Shown piece by piece: positions 23,834 through 33,056 of a DNA stretch of 64,000 nucleotides. The stretch spans positions 1 through 64,000 of the forward strand of contig LADR01000013.1 in assembly GCA_000961655.1 (NCBI GenBank). Direction: 5' to 3'. The notes beneath the pieces were generated by a model, which saw nothing but the letters and a program-made list of their open reading frames with translations, searched no databases and was not told where the DNA came from. Position 1 is the stretch's first letter. Each line of letters starts with the position of its first letter. Origin of the DNA: Desulfatitalea sp. BRH_c12 (lineage in GTDB: Bacteria; Desulfobacterota; Desulfobacteria; Desulfobacterales; Desulfosarcinaceae). A program made the position numbers and the translations under genes.

Positions 23834-26089
23834 TCATACCCGGAACTTGATCAGCTTGATGGCTTCATCGACCCACTCGGTCAACAGGCGCACCTGGGCA
23901 CGGTAATGGCGATCGTTTTTGAGACGTCCAAACGTTTCTTCATGGGTTTTGACGTTTTCCAGCAGGGAAATATCGGCCATGCCGCCGATGCTGCCAATGC
24001 CGCGCAAGCTCACGCGCAGGTTCTGCAGCAGCGGGCCCAGGCAGTTTTCGCTCTCTTTGCTGTGGTACAGGTCTGCGTCGGGATCCCCATATTCGGCCAC
24101 CGCCGATTGTAATATCGTTTTGCTCGTGTCGCATTCCACCAAAGAAAGGAAGATGTAAAGTTCGCGTTCCAGGTTGAGCAAAATGGCTGCGGGTATTCGC
24201 TGAGCGACTGTATGCCCCAATTTTAGCGCTTCAGCCAATTGGTTGTGGATCGTTTGCACTTTGGTGGAAAAGGCTTCGTGGTCCTGCTCGATACGCCAGG
24301 CGGCATACTGCACGACCATCGGATCGAAGTTGTGGCGGGTAAGCACAATGTCTTCGGGCGTGATATCGTAATCGGTCATGAGCTTGTTCCGATGCACGAT
24401 CAGATTGGCCAGCATGATTGCCTTGTTGTCTGAAAACTGAATGGTTTCCGGCTCGCTGCAAAAGTCTTCAAGCAGGATTTTGAAAGCTTTCTTGGGTTGA
24501 TCCATTTGGGTGGTCAAAGCTTGCAGCGCATTAAGGAACGCCGCGCGGTCCGGGGGTTGCACCACATCTTTCATATGGTGCCATAGAAAATGGAAGATTT
24601 TTTGCTCATAGCGTTGAAAATGCGGCACGGCTTCTGAAAAAGCGCTTTTTTTGAAGCGTCCCTCCTCGTTGAAACAGTTTTTCAGCTTCTTCACCAGGGC
24701 CTGGGCATCCTGCAGTGAAATGCGAAAATCTTTGGCCAGGATCGCGTAGTCATGATCGCTGAAAACGATCGATCGGCAGACCATGCCCACCATTTTTTTG
24801 CGGGTGGCCGAGCGTCCCTTGTAAAAAGAGACCATGTTGTAGATATCTTTATGAACGGCTTCCCGCGGCGGGGTTTTGCCTTGCAGGCGCTCGGCGCCCG
24901 TGTCGGCGATCACGTGGATATCGTCCATGACATGATCTTTGACCTGATCGAGGCGCATCTGCAGGTTGCCCAGAACTTCCTTGGACAAAGCCGGTTCATG
25001 GGTCTGCCGCTGGGCCGCCTCGAGCAGGTCGGATGACAGATGCAGCCGTTCGCCCAAAATGCTTTTGGTGGCCTTGGCATAATCATCGCCATAGACGCTC
25101 TGGATCATTTTGGCCACCTGATGGGGGGATTTCCCTGCGATATCCAACACCAGTTTGGCCACATGCGCTTTTTCAGGGGAAACGACCTGGTTTTCGTTTT
25201 TGTTGAGCAACCATTTGATATTGTTCATCTCGACCGGCGGCTGCTGGACCTTGGCGCGGATTTTGGGAAACTCAAGTGCGGCATTGTAGATTCCGGCATA
25301 CTGGCTGATCTTCGTGTCCGCGGTGTTTTGTTGTCTCAGCCACTGATCGATCTTGTCAACCAGTGTTTCCATGGCTTTGGCGCTGAAGCGGTTCAGACCG
25401 CCCATCAGGGTCAGGTTGGGATCAGGGAACAAATGTTCATCCTTGATGACTGGAACGGTTATTTGCCCCGATGCATTTTGAATCTGAATCGGGCCGCCGC
25501 TTTGGCGGCCGCTGCGGAAACCGGATAATATTTTCATGCACAACTGGATGTTGGGCAAATCGTTGGAGGAGGGGCAGGGCAAGCGGACGAAGATGTTATT
25601 GACCCCATAGTCGGACAAAGCCATGTATGCTTTGAGCAGCTGGTCCGGCAACTTTGCCCATTTGCCACCATTGCGGCGGACCATCTTGGGAACGATGCCG
25701 CTGTCCACGCAGGTGTGGCCGAAAACCACCTCATAGTCGAATTTGTCCAGTATTTCAGGGTTGCCTGAATTCCCACGATAACGAATCATCATGCATCCCA
25801 GGGAGCCAGGCGTTTTGGCGAGTTTGGTCAAAATATCGTTTAAATAGGCGGGCACTCTTGTTGTCTGGGCATCCATGGCGCAAAGGCGCTCGTCGGCCAG
25901 GTAGCGGCTGAGCAGCCAGGTGGCTTGAACCATGAGAATGCGGACAGCATCATGGCGCTTCTGTTCTTCCAACAGGCTGTTGGCCAGGCGCTCGACACTT
26001 GGGGCGCCTTTTTGAAAGGCTTGCAGGCCGCCGAATTGTTCGAATAACTTTTGCGCTTCAGTATCCAGGACCACCGCTTTTTCATCCAT
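23834..26089 (-). CDS. Large protein of unknown function (751 residues)
   Basis: I do not recognise this protein. It is 751 residues, without signal peptide or membrane spans, and looks largely helical. Fixed-looking features are GCMMIRYRGNSGNPEILDKF, VVFGHTCVDSGIVPKMVRR, NNIFVRLPCPSSNDLPNIQL in the first third, a Lys/Gln-rich middle (VAKLVLDIAGKSPHQVAKMI), and ECDTSKTILQSAVAEYGDPD and GIGSIGGMADISLLE near the end. Base composition and codon use look like the neighbours, arguing against recent transfer. It is single-gene and convergent with the RACo-like gene (27 bp). The stretch with HTCVDSG could be part of an enzyme site, but this is speculation. Confidence 0.75.
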   Translation of the reverse strand: MDEKAVVLDTEAQKLFEQFGGLQAFQKGAPSVERLANSLLEEQKRHDAVRILMVQATWLLSRYLADERLCAMDAQTTRVPAYLNDILTKLAKTPGSLGCMMIRYRGNSGNPEILDKFDYEVVFGHTCVDSGIVPKMVRRNGGKWAKLPDQLLKAYMALSDYGVNNIFVRLPCPSSNDLPNIQLCMKILSGFRSGRQSGGPIQIQNASGQITVPVIKDEHLFPDPNLTLMGGLNRFSAKAMETLVDKIDQWLRQQNTADTKISQYAGIYNAALEFPKIRAKVQQPPVEMNNIKWLLNKNENQVVSPEKAHVAKLVLDIAGKSPHQVAKMIQSVYGDDYAKATKSILGERLHLSSDLLEAAQRQTHEPALSKEVLGNLQMRLDQVKDHVMDDIHVIADTGAERLQGKTPPREAVHKDIYNMVSFYKGRSATRKKMVGMVCRSIVFSDHDYAILAKDFRISLQDAQALVKKLKNCFNEEGRFKKSAFSEAVPHFQRYEQKIFHFLWHHMKDVVQPPDRAAFLNALQALTTQMDQPKKAFKILLEDFCSEPETIQFSDNKAIMLANLIVHRNKLMTDYDITPEDIVLTRHNFDPMVVQYAAWRIEQDHEAFSTKVQTIHNQLAEALKLGHTVAQRIPAAILLNLERELYIFLSLVECDTSKTILQSAVAEYGDPDADLYHSKESENCLGPLLQNLRVSLRGIGSIGGMADISLLENVKTHEETFGRLKNDRHYRAQVRLLTEWVDEAIKLIKFRV

Positions 26090-26253
26090 GATCAGTGCAG
26101 TTCCTTTTAAACGAATGGTAGCAGAAAACCCTCCCGCACCTAAACATAGCCCCTTGCTCTTTATCGCCAGTTCGCTGAAAAAGTTTAGCTGCGGTCAATT
26201 CTGTTTGATCGGCTGCCCCTTGCAAAAAATGCAGGAATGGTCAATTTCGTCAC

Positions 26254-26721
26254 ATGGACCAAACGGACACAACCATGCGTCGCGGCGGCGCGGATCGACG
26301 CCGGCAGCGATTGCCCGGTATACGGGCGTTTCTTGGCCACGGCCGGCGCAGCAACGTGCGGCGCGATTCCGACCGGCGCCGCATCATCTTGTTGGATCGG
26401 TATGGCAACGCGATGCTGGCACCTTTTGTCCTGATTCTGGTACTCAGTATCACGGATGCCGTGTTGACGCTTTTCCTGCTGGATCACGGGGCGGTGGAAT
26501 TGAATCCCGTGATGGCCTACTTTCTTGAAAAAGGCCGGCTCTCGTTTATTGTAGTCAAATACCTGCTCACGGCCGGCGCGCTACTCATTGTGGTCATGCT
26601 CAATTATGCGTTCATACCCTTTTTGAACCTTTGCATGCGCGATCTGCTCTCGTTGTTCAGCGCCTTATTTGCTGCGGTGATTGGATGGCAGATATTTCTG
26701 GTGATCAGGTATGTCCTCTGA
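26254..26721 (+). CDS. DUF5658-type small membrane protein
   Basis: About 155 residues. The N-terminal 50 are strongly basic (RRGGADRRRQRLPG, RRSNVRRDSDRRR), followed by three membrane helices: MLAPFVLILVLSITDAVLTL, SFIVVKYLLTAGALLIVVML and LFSALFAAVIGWQIFLVI, with the intervening motif DHGAVELNPVMAYFLEKG typical of DUF5658 proteins. Start uncertain: neither ATG 26254 nor ATG 26275 has a good ribosome site. Divergent from the 751-residue gene. Function unknown. Confidence 0.7.
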   Translation: MDQTDTTMRRGGADRRRQRLPGIRAFLGHGRRSNVRRDSDRRRIILLDRYGNAMLAPFVLILVLSITDAVLTLFLLDHGAVELNPVMAYFLEKGRLSFIVVKYLLTAGALLIVVMLNYAFIPFLNLCMRDLLSLFSALFAAVIGWQIFLVIRYVL

Positions 26722-26781
26722 CCACGGAGCCGGCGATTCCGATCAACCTGCCCGCAATGCAGGGGGCTGGGGAACGGGTGG

Positions 26782-28152
26782 TTAAGTCCCGGTATCGGTT
26801 TGGTTCATTCGTTCGGCTTCGGCTTTGCCCTTTTTTTCGTCTACAAAATAAAGCAGCAGGGCTCCGGCGGCGAACAGCAGCAGCACGGCCAGTATACTGG
26901 CCCGCGTGGCGGTCCTGCCAATGGCCTCGATCTGTTCGGGGGACGGGGAGGCCGGCAGCAAGAGCCGTTTGGCAAACAGGCCTGTTACACCCATCATTGC
27001 CGGCCCGATAATGGCGGCGAATTTTCCGAGCATGTTGTAGAAACCATAAAACTCCGCACTTTGACGATGTGGGATAAATCGCGCGTAATAGGAACGGCTC
27101 AAGGCCTGAATGCCGCCCTGCACCAGGCCGATCACCGCGGCCAGAACGTAAAACTCGTATACATGGGTCATTGTGGCGCCCCAGAGGGTTACCAGCATAT
27201 AAATACATAATGCCAGGTAGATAGAGCGACGCACGCCCCAATGTTTGCCCAGGTGGCCGAAAAGCAAGGCTGAGGGAAAACCGATGAACTGGGTGATCAA
27301 CAAAGCGGCGATCAAGTCTTTGAAGTCGAAGCCCAACGACATGCCAAAATCGACGGCCATCTTTATGATTGTGTCTACGCCGTCGATGTAGCACCAATAT
27401 GCCAGCAGGAATAAAAATGCGGTTCGCAGTTGGCGGATCTTCCGAAATGTGGTGAGCAGTTGGCGCCATCCCACTGCGATCTGTTTTCTCACAGGCGGAC
27501 GGACGCTGACCGGATCAGCAGGGATCCAGATAAAAGTGAAAGCGGCAAAAGCGCCCCACCAGATCGCCACGCTGGCAAAGGCCAGGCGTACAGCCATCGC
27601 GGCGTCGGGGATGCCAAACATAGCAGGCTTGAGCGCCATCATCACATTGAGAACCAGCAGCAGTCCGCCGCCCAGATACCCCATCGCGAATCCCAGGCTC
27701 GATATCTGGTCAATCCGGTCTGCGGGGGCCACTTGGGGCAGAAGGGCATCATAAAAGATGTTGGCACCCGAAAACCCGATATAGCCGAGAATATACACCA
27801 ACAGGGCCAGAGCCCATTGCCCCTTTGGAATCAAGGCGAGCGTCGCGGTCATCAAGACGCCCAAATAGCAGAAAGCGATGAGGAAGCGCTTGCGCCGTCC
27901 GCTACGGTCGGCAATGGCGCCCAGCAGAGGTGCCATCAGCGCCACGATCAGACTGGCTGCGGCATTGCCCAGCCCCAGTCGCGCCGTGCCCAGGTTGACA
28001 TCTACCCCCCAATTCCATTGCTGCTTAAAGAACACTGGAAAGAATGCCGCCATGACGGTCGTGGCAAAAGCGGAATTGGCCCAATCATACAGGGCCCACC
28101 CCCATACCGTCCGTCGGTCCGTAGCCTTTTGCCCGGTAGCTTCCTTGTTCAC
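26782..28152 (-). CDS. MFS transporter, UMF1 (Atg22-like) family
   Basis: 456 residues with 12 predicted helices. Family signature at the N-terminus: WGWALYDWANSAFATTVMAA, then LLGAIADRSGRRKRFL (the MFS loop 2-3 motif) and GFSGANIFYDALLPQVA. C-terminal half has GGIQALSRSYYARFIPH and GFYNMLGKFAAIIGPAMMG. Start is the GTG at 28152 (AAGGAG six bases ahead); the overlapping ATG one base upstream reads straight into TGA. Inner-membrane transporter; substrates of UMF1 proteins in bacteria are not established (vacuolar amino-acid efflux in yeast). Neighbours do not help. Confidence 0.87.
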   Translation of the reverse strand: MNKEATGQKATDRRTVWGWALYDWANSAFATTVMAAFFPVFFKQQWNWGVDVNLGTARLGLGNAAASLIVALMAPLLGAIADRSGRRKRFLIAFCYLGVLMTATLALIPKGQWALALLVYILGYIGFSGANIFYDALLPQVAPADRIDQISSLGFAMGYLGGGLLLVLNVMMALKPAMFGIPDAAMAVRLAFASVAIWWGAFAAFTFIWIPADPVSVRPPVRKQIAVGWRQLLTTFRKIRQLRTAFLFLLAYWCYIDGVDTIIKMAVDFGMSLGFDFKDLIAALLITQFIGFPSALLFGHLGKHWGVRRSIYLALCIYMLVTLWGATMTHVYEFYVLAAVIGLVQGGIQALSRSYYARFIPHRQSAEFYGFYNMLGKFAAIIGPAMMGVTGLFAKRLLLPASPSPEQIEAIGRTATRASILAVLLLFAAGALLLYFVDEKKGKAEAERMNQTDTGT

Positions 28153-28346
28153 ATGTTTCTCCTTGGAAGATTGTGTGATGACCTTCGGACAGAATCGATC
28201 TACTTTAAAGGATCCTTTATCCGCCTGTCAAACAGGTACGTGGTTGCCCGTGGTTGCCGTTCAGGGGCGACCGCATTTAGATGTGGGGTCACATCTTGTG
28301 GCGAGTTGCCGGATACGCGTCGCGACAGCGCGCAAAAGGAAAATCT

Positions 28347-28375
28347 GGTTATCCACTTCGGTCAAGTGAGATACG
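28347..28375 (-). repeat. Terminal-repeat fragment of repeat family A
   Basis: GGTTATCCACTTCGGTCAAG followed by TGAGATACGG, nearly identical to the right ends (inverted) of the copies at 18475 and 44532 and to 32719. Sits in the 350-bp gap 28153-28502, in which nothing else was recognised. Confidence 0.65.
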
Positions 28376-28502
28376 GCGTGAACGCCAATCGTGACCGGCG
28401 CGACAAGGAAAAAAATTAAAGATCCTTTCCGTATTGGCGATAATAGGGTGCAAGCTGAATACATCATTGAAGAACGATCATTCTCAAAAAGGTTCACTCC
28501 AG

Positions 28503-28649
28503 ATGACCCCGAAAGAGATCATTTATTTCGACGAACTCGGATTTGGATGGGTGGTCGATAAGAGCACCGTTCAGATGCTGCAAGAACGTCGGATCGACAA
28601 GGAGGATATCACCGAAAAAACCTTGTCCGACTTGCTGCGCAGGTCGTGA
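28503..28649 (+). CDS. Putative 48-residue protein
   Basis: Starts MTPKEIIYFDELGFGWVVDK and ends with LSDLLRRS. The composition is protein-like with an acidic-hydrophobic pattern, but the ribosome site is weak (AAGGTT about nine bases ahead) and I know no family. The open frame extends upstream to 28434 without support. It is 71 bp before the DUF2914 gene on the same strand. Confidence 0.4.
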   Translation: MTPKEIIYFDELGFGWVVDKSTVQMLQERRIDKEDITEKTLSDLLRRS

Positions 28650-28720
28650 TGGCATCTATTTAAAATCCGACCGGCTTAATTCTCCTTTTCAAAAATCGAA
28701 GTTTTGGTTAGTAATAGAGC

Positions 28721-29140
28721 ATGATGCAAACGGCACGATACGCAGTGGCACTATTATTGGTGATCGCTTTGACCGCATATGGCCGCGCGGATGAACCCCC
28801 GGAGGAAGAGGCGCGCGCATGCAAACTGGTGCGCGCGGTCATGTGCGAATCCATCACGGGGTATGAACCCAAATATATCTCCGTGGCTTTTTCCATCAGG
28901 GCGGTCAAAATTTCCTGCTACACGTCCTTCGACGACGTGTCCGATACCACATTTGTGGAACACAAATGGTATCGGCGCGATGAACTGGTCACGGTGAAGC
29001 GCTTGACCCTCAAACCGCCCAAATGGTCAACTTATAGCAGCGTCCAGTTGCGCGAGGACGACAAAGGTCCCTGGCGGGTGGAGGTTTGGGATGCACGCAA
29101 TCAAATGATCAAGACGTTGCGATTCAGTGTAACCGATTAA
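28721..29140 (+). CDS. DUF2914-type secreted protein
   Basis: 139 residues: signal peptide (ARYAVALLLVIALTAYGRA) followed by a beta-rich domain with the DUF2914 pattern: ACKLVRAVMCESITGYEPK, VAFSIRAVKISCYTSFDDV, HKWYRRDELV, SSVQLREDDKGPWRVEVWDA. These domains usually occur alone or fused to membrane enzymes in Desulfobacterota and gamma-proteobacteria and are periplasmic; no activity is established. Three Cys residues may form a disulfide. No clear ribosome site; first of the two adjacent ATGs is taken. Confidence 0.8.
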   Translation: MMQTARYAVALLLVIALTAYGRADEPPEEEARACKLVRAVMCESITGYEPKYISVAFSIRAVKISCYTSFDDVSDTTFVEHKWYRRDELVTVKRLTLKPPKWSTYSSVQLREDDKGPWRVEVWDARNQMIKTLRFSVTD

Positions 29141-29319
29141 CGTGGGTAGTCGATTTTTTACATCAGTGATCTTCAAATGCATGCTCAGATTCAAGCCCTG
29201 TCGCGCATCTATATCCTATTTATGGATTTTGATGAATCACCAAATGAAACGTATCGAGGATTTACCGCAACTTAATGGGCTATTGACGATGGCCTGCCTG
29301 ACTGCACTGAGATGACCCT

Positions 29320-30747
29320 ATGCTTTTATTTCTATCGACCATCCGGTGGCAAGATGTCATCGACATTCTCCTGAACAGTTATATCCTGTTCCGCTTGTGG
29401 GTATTATTCCGCGGCACCAACGTGATCCGCGTGTTGGCCGGCATTGGGCTGCTGTGGTTGTTTCAGCGCATCGCCGTTGCACTGGGCCTGATCGTCACCA
29501 GTTGGGCCATGCAGGGCATCATTGCCGGTGCGGCTCTGATCATCGTCATTGTTTTTCGCAATGAAATCCGCAACGTTTTACAGGCCAAAAACTTGCGTAC
29601 CCTGCTGTGGGAGTTTCCCCAGAAAGGCAAGCGTACCCCCACCGACGCCATCATCGAGGCGGTGTATGATTTGGCCCGCAATCGCATTGGGGCATTGATC
29701 GTCCTTCTCGGGAAGGAAAACCTGGATGAGACCATCCAAGGGGGGGTCCGCTGGGATGGACTGGTTTCCAAGGAGATGCTGGTTTCGATTTTCTACAATG
29801 GCAATCCGGTGCACGATGGTGCAGCAATTATCAAGGACAACCGGATTACCCGTGTGGCCGGCATTTTACCGCTCAGCATGCGTGATGATCTGCCCCAATA
29901 TTACGGTACGCGGCATCGCGCAGCCGCGGGTCTGGCTGAAAAAACAGATGCCCTGGTGATCGTCGTTTCCGAAGAGAGGGGACAGGTCGTCACAGTTAAA
30001 GGCAATTCTTTCGATGCGATTCACGACAATCTGTCCCTCGAAAAAATCCTCGACAACCATCTGGGCATGACCTGCCGCGACAACAAAGACCCGCGGCCGG
30101 CGCGCAGGGAATTCTTGACGGCCGCTGTTGCCTGTGTGCTGTGCATGATCGCAGTTTGGTTCAGCATCGCCAAAGGAATGGAAACTTTGACCAGCCTCGA
30201 GGTCCCCTTGGAATATATGAACCGTGATCCTCATATGCAGATTGTTTCCACCTCGATAAACACCGTGCGCCTGCACCTGAGCGGCTCCAGTGCCCTGATC
30301 AGTTCCCTGCGCACGGATCAGGTGAAGGCCAAACTGGATCTGAGCAAAGCGGTTAACGGTCAGAATACATTCATTCTTTCGGCCGGCAACATCGTTTTAC
30401 CGCCGGGTTTGCGGCTGAATCGTATTGAACCGCCTGATGTCGATGTGAGCCTTGATAAGCCCGTGTTGAAGGAGGTGCCTGTCCAAATCGATTGGGTCGG
30501 CGCTTTGCCGGAGGGACTGATTCTGGAAAGCGCGACGGTGGTGCCCAGCCAGATTTCAGTTTTGGGCGCCGAAGGCATTATGGAACACACCCGCACCCTC
30601 TATACAGAGAAAGTGCCGCTCGACAAACTGCAGAGTTCGGGTAATCTGACCGCCCGGGTCTCGTTCGATCAATCCAAGTTGAGTCTTGCCAGCGGCGCTA
30701 AAAGCGACGTGGTGATCAATTTCGCAATAGGACGGCGACCCAAGTGA
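29320..30747 (+). CDS. Diadenylate cyclase (CdaA) fused to YbbR/CdaR-type domain
   Basis: 475 residues. Residues 1-75: membrane helices as in CdaA (VIRVLAGIGLLWLFQ, IIAGAALIIVIVFRNEIR). Residues 95-245: DisA_N cyclase domain with the catalytic motifs GNPVHDGAAII (DGA) and YYGTRHRAAAGLAE (RHR), so c-di-AMP synthesis from two ATP is expected. Residues 255-290: a further membrane segment (FLTAAVACVLCMIAVWFSIA). Residues 295-475: YbbR-like repeats (SLEVPLEYMNRDPHMQIVS; LKEVPVQIDWVGALPEG), which in Firmicutes form the separate regulator CdaR. Here both are one polypeptide, with the YbbR part outside the membrane. Convergent with the inositol-phosphate synthase gene, 6 bp away. Confidence 0.9.
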   Translation: MLLFLSTIRWQDVIDILLNSYILFRLWVLFRGTNVIRVLAGIGLLWLFQRIAVALGLIVTSWAMQGIIAGAALIIVIVFRNEIRNVLQAKNLRTLLWEFPQKGKRTPTDAIIEAVYDLARNRIGALIVLLGKENLDETIQGGVRWDGLVSKEMLVSIFYNGNPVHDGAAIIKDNRITRVAGILPLSMRDDLPQYYGTRHRAAAGLAEKTDALVIVVSEERGQVVTVKGNSFDAIHDNLSLEKILDNHLGMTCRDNKDPRPARREFLTAAVACVLCMIAVWFSIAKGMETLTSLEVPLEYMNRDPHMQIVSTSINTVRLHLSGSSALISSLRTDQVKAKLDLSKAVNGQNTFILSAGNIVLPPGLRLNRIEPPDVDVSLDKPVLKEVPVQIDWVGALPEGLILESATVVPSQISVLGAEGIMEHTRTLYTEKVPLDKLQSSGNLTARVSFDQSKLSLASGAKSDVVINFAIGRRPK

Positions 30748-30753
30748 GAACGA

Positions 30754-31854
30754 TCAAACAACCCGTGTCTTAACGAATTCCTCAATCATATGGTAGGCTT
30801 CATCATCATCGAACTGCTTTGGCGGGTGTTTGCAGAAATAGGCGGACGGGCCTTCGAGGGCGCCGCCCACGCCCCGGTCCAAGGCCAGTTTGGCGCAGCG
30901 GATGGCATCGATGGCCACGCCGGCCGAGTTGGGTGAGTCTTCAACGGACAGGCGCAGTTCCAGGTTCATGGGCACATCTCCGAACAAACGACCTTCCATG
31001 CGGATGAAACACACCTTGTTGTCATTTTGCCAGGGCACATAGTCGCTGGGACCGATATGGATATTGTCGCTGTCTAAGGGATGGGCCATGACCGATTGAA
31101 CAGCTTCGGTTTTCGATTTTTTTTTGGAAGACAACCGATTGCGATTGAGCATGTTGAGAAAATCGGTGTTGCCGCCCGTGTTGAGCTGATAGGTCCGCTC
31201 GAGTTTGACGCCCCTTTTTTTAAATAGGTCGGTCAGCACCCGATGGGTGATCGTCGCGCCCAATTGGGATTTGATATCGTCGCCGATCACAGGGATGCCT
31301 TTTTCTGCAAAACGGCTGGCCCACCGCGGATCACTGGCAATAAACACCGGAATGTTGTTGATGAAAGCCAGGCCAGCCTCCAGCGCGCATTCGGCATAAA
31401 ACCGACTGGCCAGCTCTGATCCGACTGGCAGGTAATTGAGCAGTACCTGTGCGCCGCATTCTTTCAATCGCTCGATAATGGTCCGTGCCTCGGGTTCCGG
31501 GTGGTCGGATTGGACGAACGTGCGGTGCGTGTCGAAATCCCGCATATGCTCCGAAATGCCGTCCATGACCCGGCCCATTTGGACAATGACATTGGATTCG
31601 GGCAAATTCGGGCAGAAAGTGGTTGTACAATTGGGCTTGGCGAAAATGGCTTCACTCAACTTTTTCCCCACTTTGCGTTGATCGATGTCATAGGCCGCCA
31701 CAACTTCAATGTCATGGGGGTGATAGCCGCCGATCTCCCAGTGCATCAGGCCAATGGCTTTTTCGGGTGATTTATCCTTGTAGTAATGAAGGCCCTGAGT
31801 CAATGCGCTGGCGCAGTTGCCTACGCCAACGATGGCGATTTTGATATTGGGCAT
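30754..31854 (-). CDS. ino1: Myo-inositol-1-phosphate synthase
   Basis: 366 residues, the length of the bacterial/archaeal enzyme. Converts glucose 6-phosphate to 1D-myo-inositol 3-phosphate with bound NAD. Motifs: [20 protein letters not shown] (NAD binding), [52 protein letters not shown] and [21 protein letters not shown]-like [19 protein letters not shown], with [19 protein letters not shown] in between. The adjacent CDP-alcohol phosphotransferase (130 bp upstream, same strand) makes a two-gene set for phosphatidylinositol-phosphate synthesis of the archaeal/actinobacterial type. Confidence 0.93.
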   Translation of the reverse strand: MPNIKIAIVGVGNCASALTQGLHYYKDKSPEKAIGLMHWEIGGYHPHDIEVVAAYDIDQRKVGKKLSEAIFAKPNCTTTFCPNLPESNVIVQMGRVMDGISEHMRDFDTHRTFVQSDHPEPEARTIIERLKECGAQVLLNYLPVGSELASRFYAECALEAGLAFINNIPVFIASDPRWASRFAEKGIPVIGDDIKSQLGATITHRVLTDLFKKRGVKLERTYQLNTGGNTDFLNMLNRNRLSSKKKSKTEAVQSVMAHPLDSDNIHIGPSDYVPWQNDNKVCFIRMEGRLFGDVPMNLELRLSVEDSPNSAGVAIDAIRCAKLALDRGVGGALEGPSAYFCKHPPKQFDDDEAYHMIEEFVKTRVV

Positions 31855-31984
31855 CGGTTGGGCATCTCCTTCAACCTGGGGTTCATCTTATAAGGCTTGC
31901 GGAACTGCCTGAAGCGGCACGTGTCGGATGGTACGTGCTGAACGCACTTAGATAATATTGAACACATCAGCTGAATTGCAACTG

Positions 31985-32620
31985 CTAAAGCGTCGATCGG
32001 TGAGATGGCAGCAATTGTTGTCGGACATGGATGATGCGATGTACAACGGTGGCGACAGCCAGGATGATATAGATAAGGAAACCAATCCATATCGCAAAGG
32101 TTCCGGGGATGACGGCGATCAGAAATGCCCACGCAATGAGATACGCCACGCGTGCCGCCCTGTCCATCAGGCCGACCTGGCAAGCCGCGCCAAGGCTCTC
32201 GGCTCTGGCCTTTACATAACTGATCATCAGTGTCAGCAGCAATGCCGCCAACATCAGCAAAGTCGCGGACAACCTCTGGGGATGAGACCAAAGCAGCAGC
32301 CAGAATCCGCTCAAATAAAAAAAGTCCGATACCCGGTCGATGGTGGAATCCAGAAAGGCTCCGAAAGTCGAGCTGCGTTGTTGGCAGCGGGCCATCAGGC
32401 CATCCAGGGAATCCGCCAAACCGGAAGTCATTATGAATAGACAGCCAAGGGCTGGGTGCAACATGAATCCAAACGGCACCAGAACGGCCAGAGCCACACC
32501 GATCATCGTCAATTGATCGGGGGTCAGGCCAATTCTCTGAATTGGGAGGAGCAGATGGTTTTGCAGGATTTTGTAATACGTATTCCCGATATAGCTTGTG
32601 CGCAATGTAGACATACTCAT
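31985..32620 (-). CDS. CDP-alcohol phosphatidyltransferase
   Basis: 211 residues from ATG 32620 (start weakly supported; ATG 32644 is possible, and the longer open frame reads through a repeat). The full family motif is present: D-x2-DG-x2-AR-x8-G-x3-D-x3-D in ADSLDGLMARCQQRSSTFGA then FLDSTIDR. Six membrane helices. Transfers a phosphatidyl group from CDP-diacylglycerol to an alcohol phosphate; next to ino1 the likely acceptor is inositol 1-phosphate, giving archaetidylinositol/phosphatidylinositol phosphate (inference from context). Inner membrane. Confidence 0.87.
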   Translation of the reverse strand: MSMSTLRTSYIGNTYYKILQNHLLLPIQRIGLTPDQLTMIGVALAVLVPFGFMLHPALGCLFIMTSGLADSLDGLMARCQQRSSTFGAFLDSTIDRVSDFFYLSGFWLLLWSHPQRLSATLLMLAALLLTLMISYVKARAESLGAACQVGLMDRAARVAYLIAWAFLIAVIPGTFAIWIGFLIYIILAVATVVHRIIHVRQQLLPSHRSTL

Positions 32621-32718
32621 ATCTCTGCGGTTTTGGCCTTGCATTAAATGAAACGAAGCAAAACAGTTCTTTTTAGCACAAGAATGCAAGGCTTTCATAG
32701 CAGCAATTTCAGGAATCT

Positions 32719-32792
32719 GGTTATCCACTTCGGTCAAGTGAGATACGGGCATGAGGTGACGTAAGACCCCGGTGATCCGGGTGGGTGGTTCG
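32719..32792 (-). repeat. Terminal fragment of repeat family A
   Basis: Begins GGTTATCCACTTCGGTCAAG, continues through GAGATACGGG and reaches GGTGATCCGGGTGGGTGG, the same order as in the inverted right half of the copy at 18475. The other arm is missing. This is the main content of the 436-bp gap 32621-33056. Confidence 0.7.
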
Positions 32793-33056
32793 AAAAGCAG
32801 TTTCCTATGTGCGGACCGGAGGGTGGCGGTTACCCTGCCCTGAAACATGGCTTTTGTTGACACCCGCGCGAATTCGCTGTTAAAAAAGGGTATCATTCCT
32901 AAACCGGTCTTCGCCGGTGTGTTCAGTACCAAATGGAGACATGCTGTTGACTACCCACGATGACCGTTTTCATCGGAACGCGTTTATTGCGTGGAGGACT
33001 ATGAAAAAGGTCTAAATCCTTATCAGTGCAGTGAAAAACGAACTGGAGCGCGGCGA

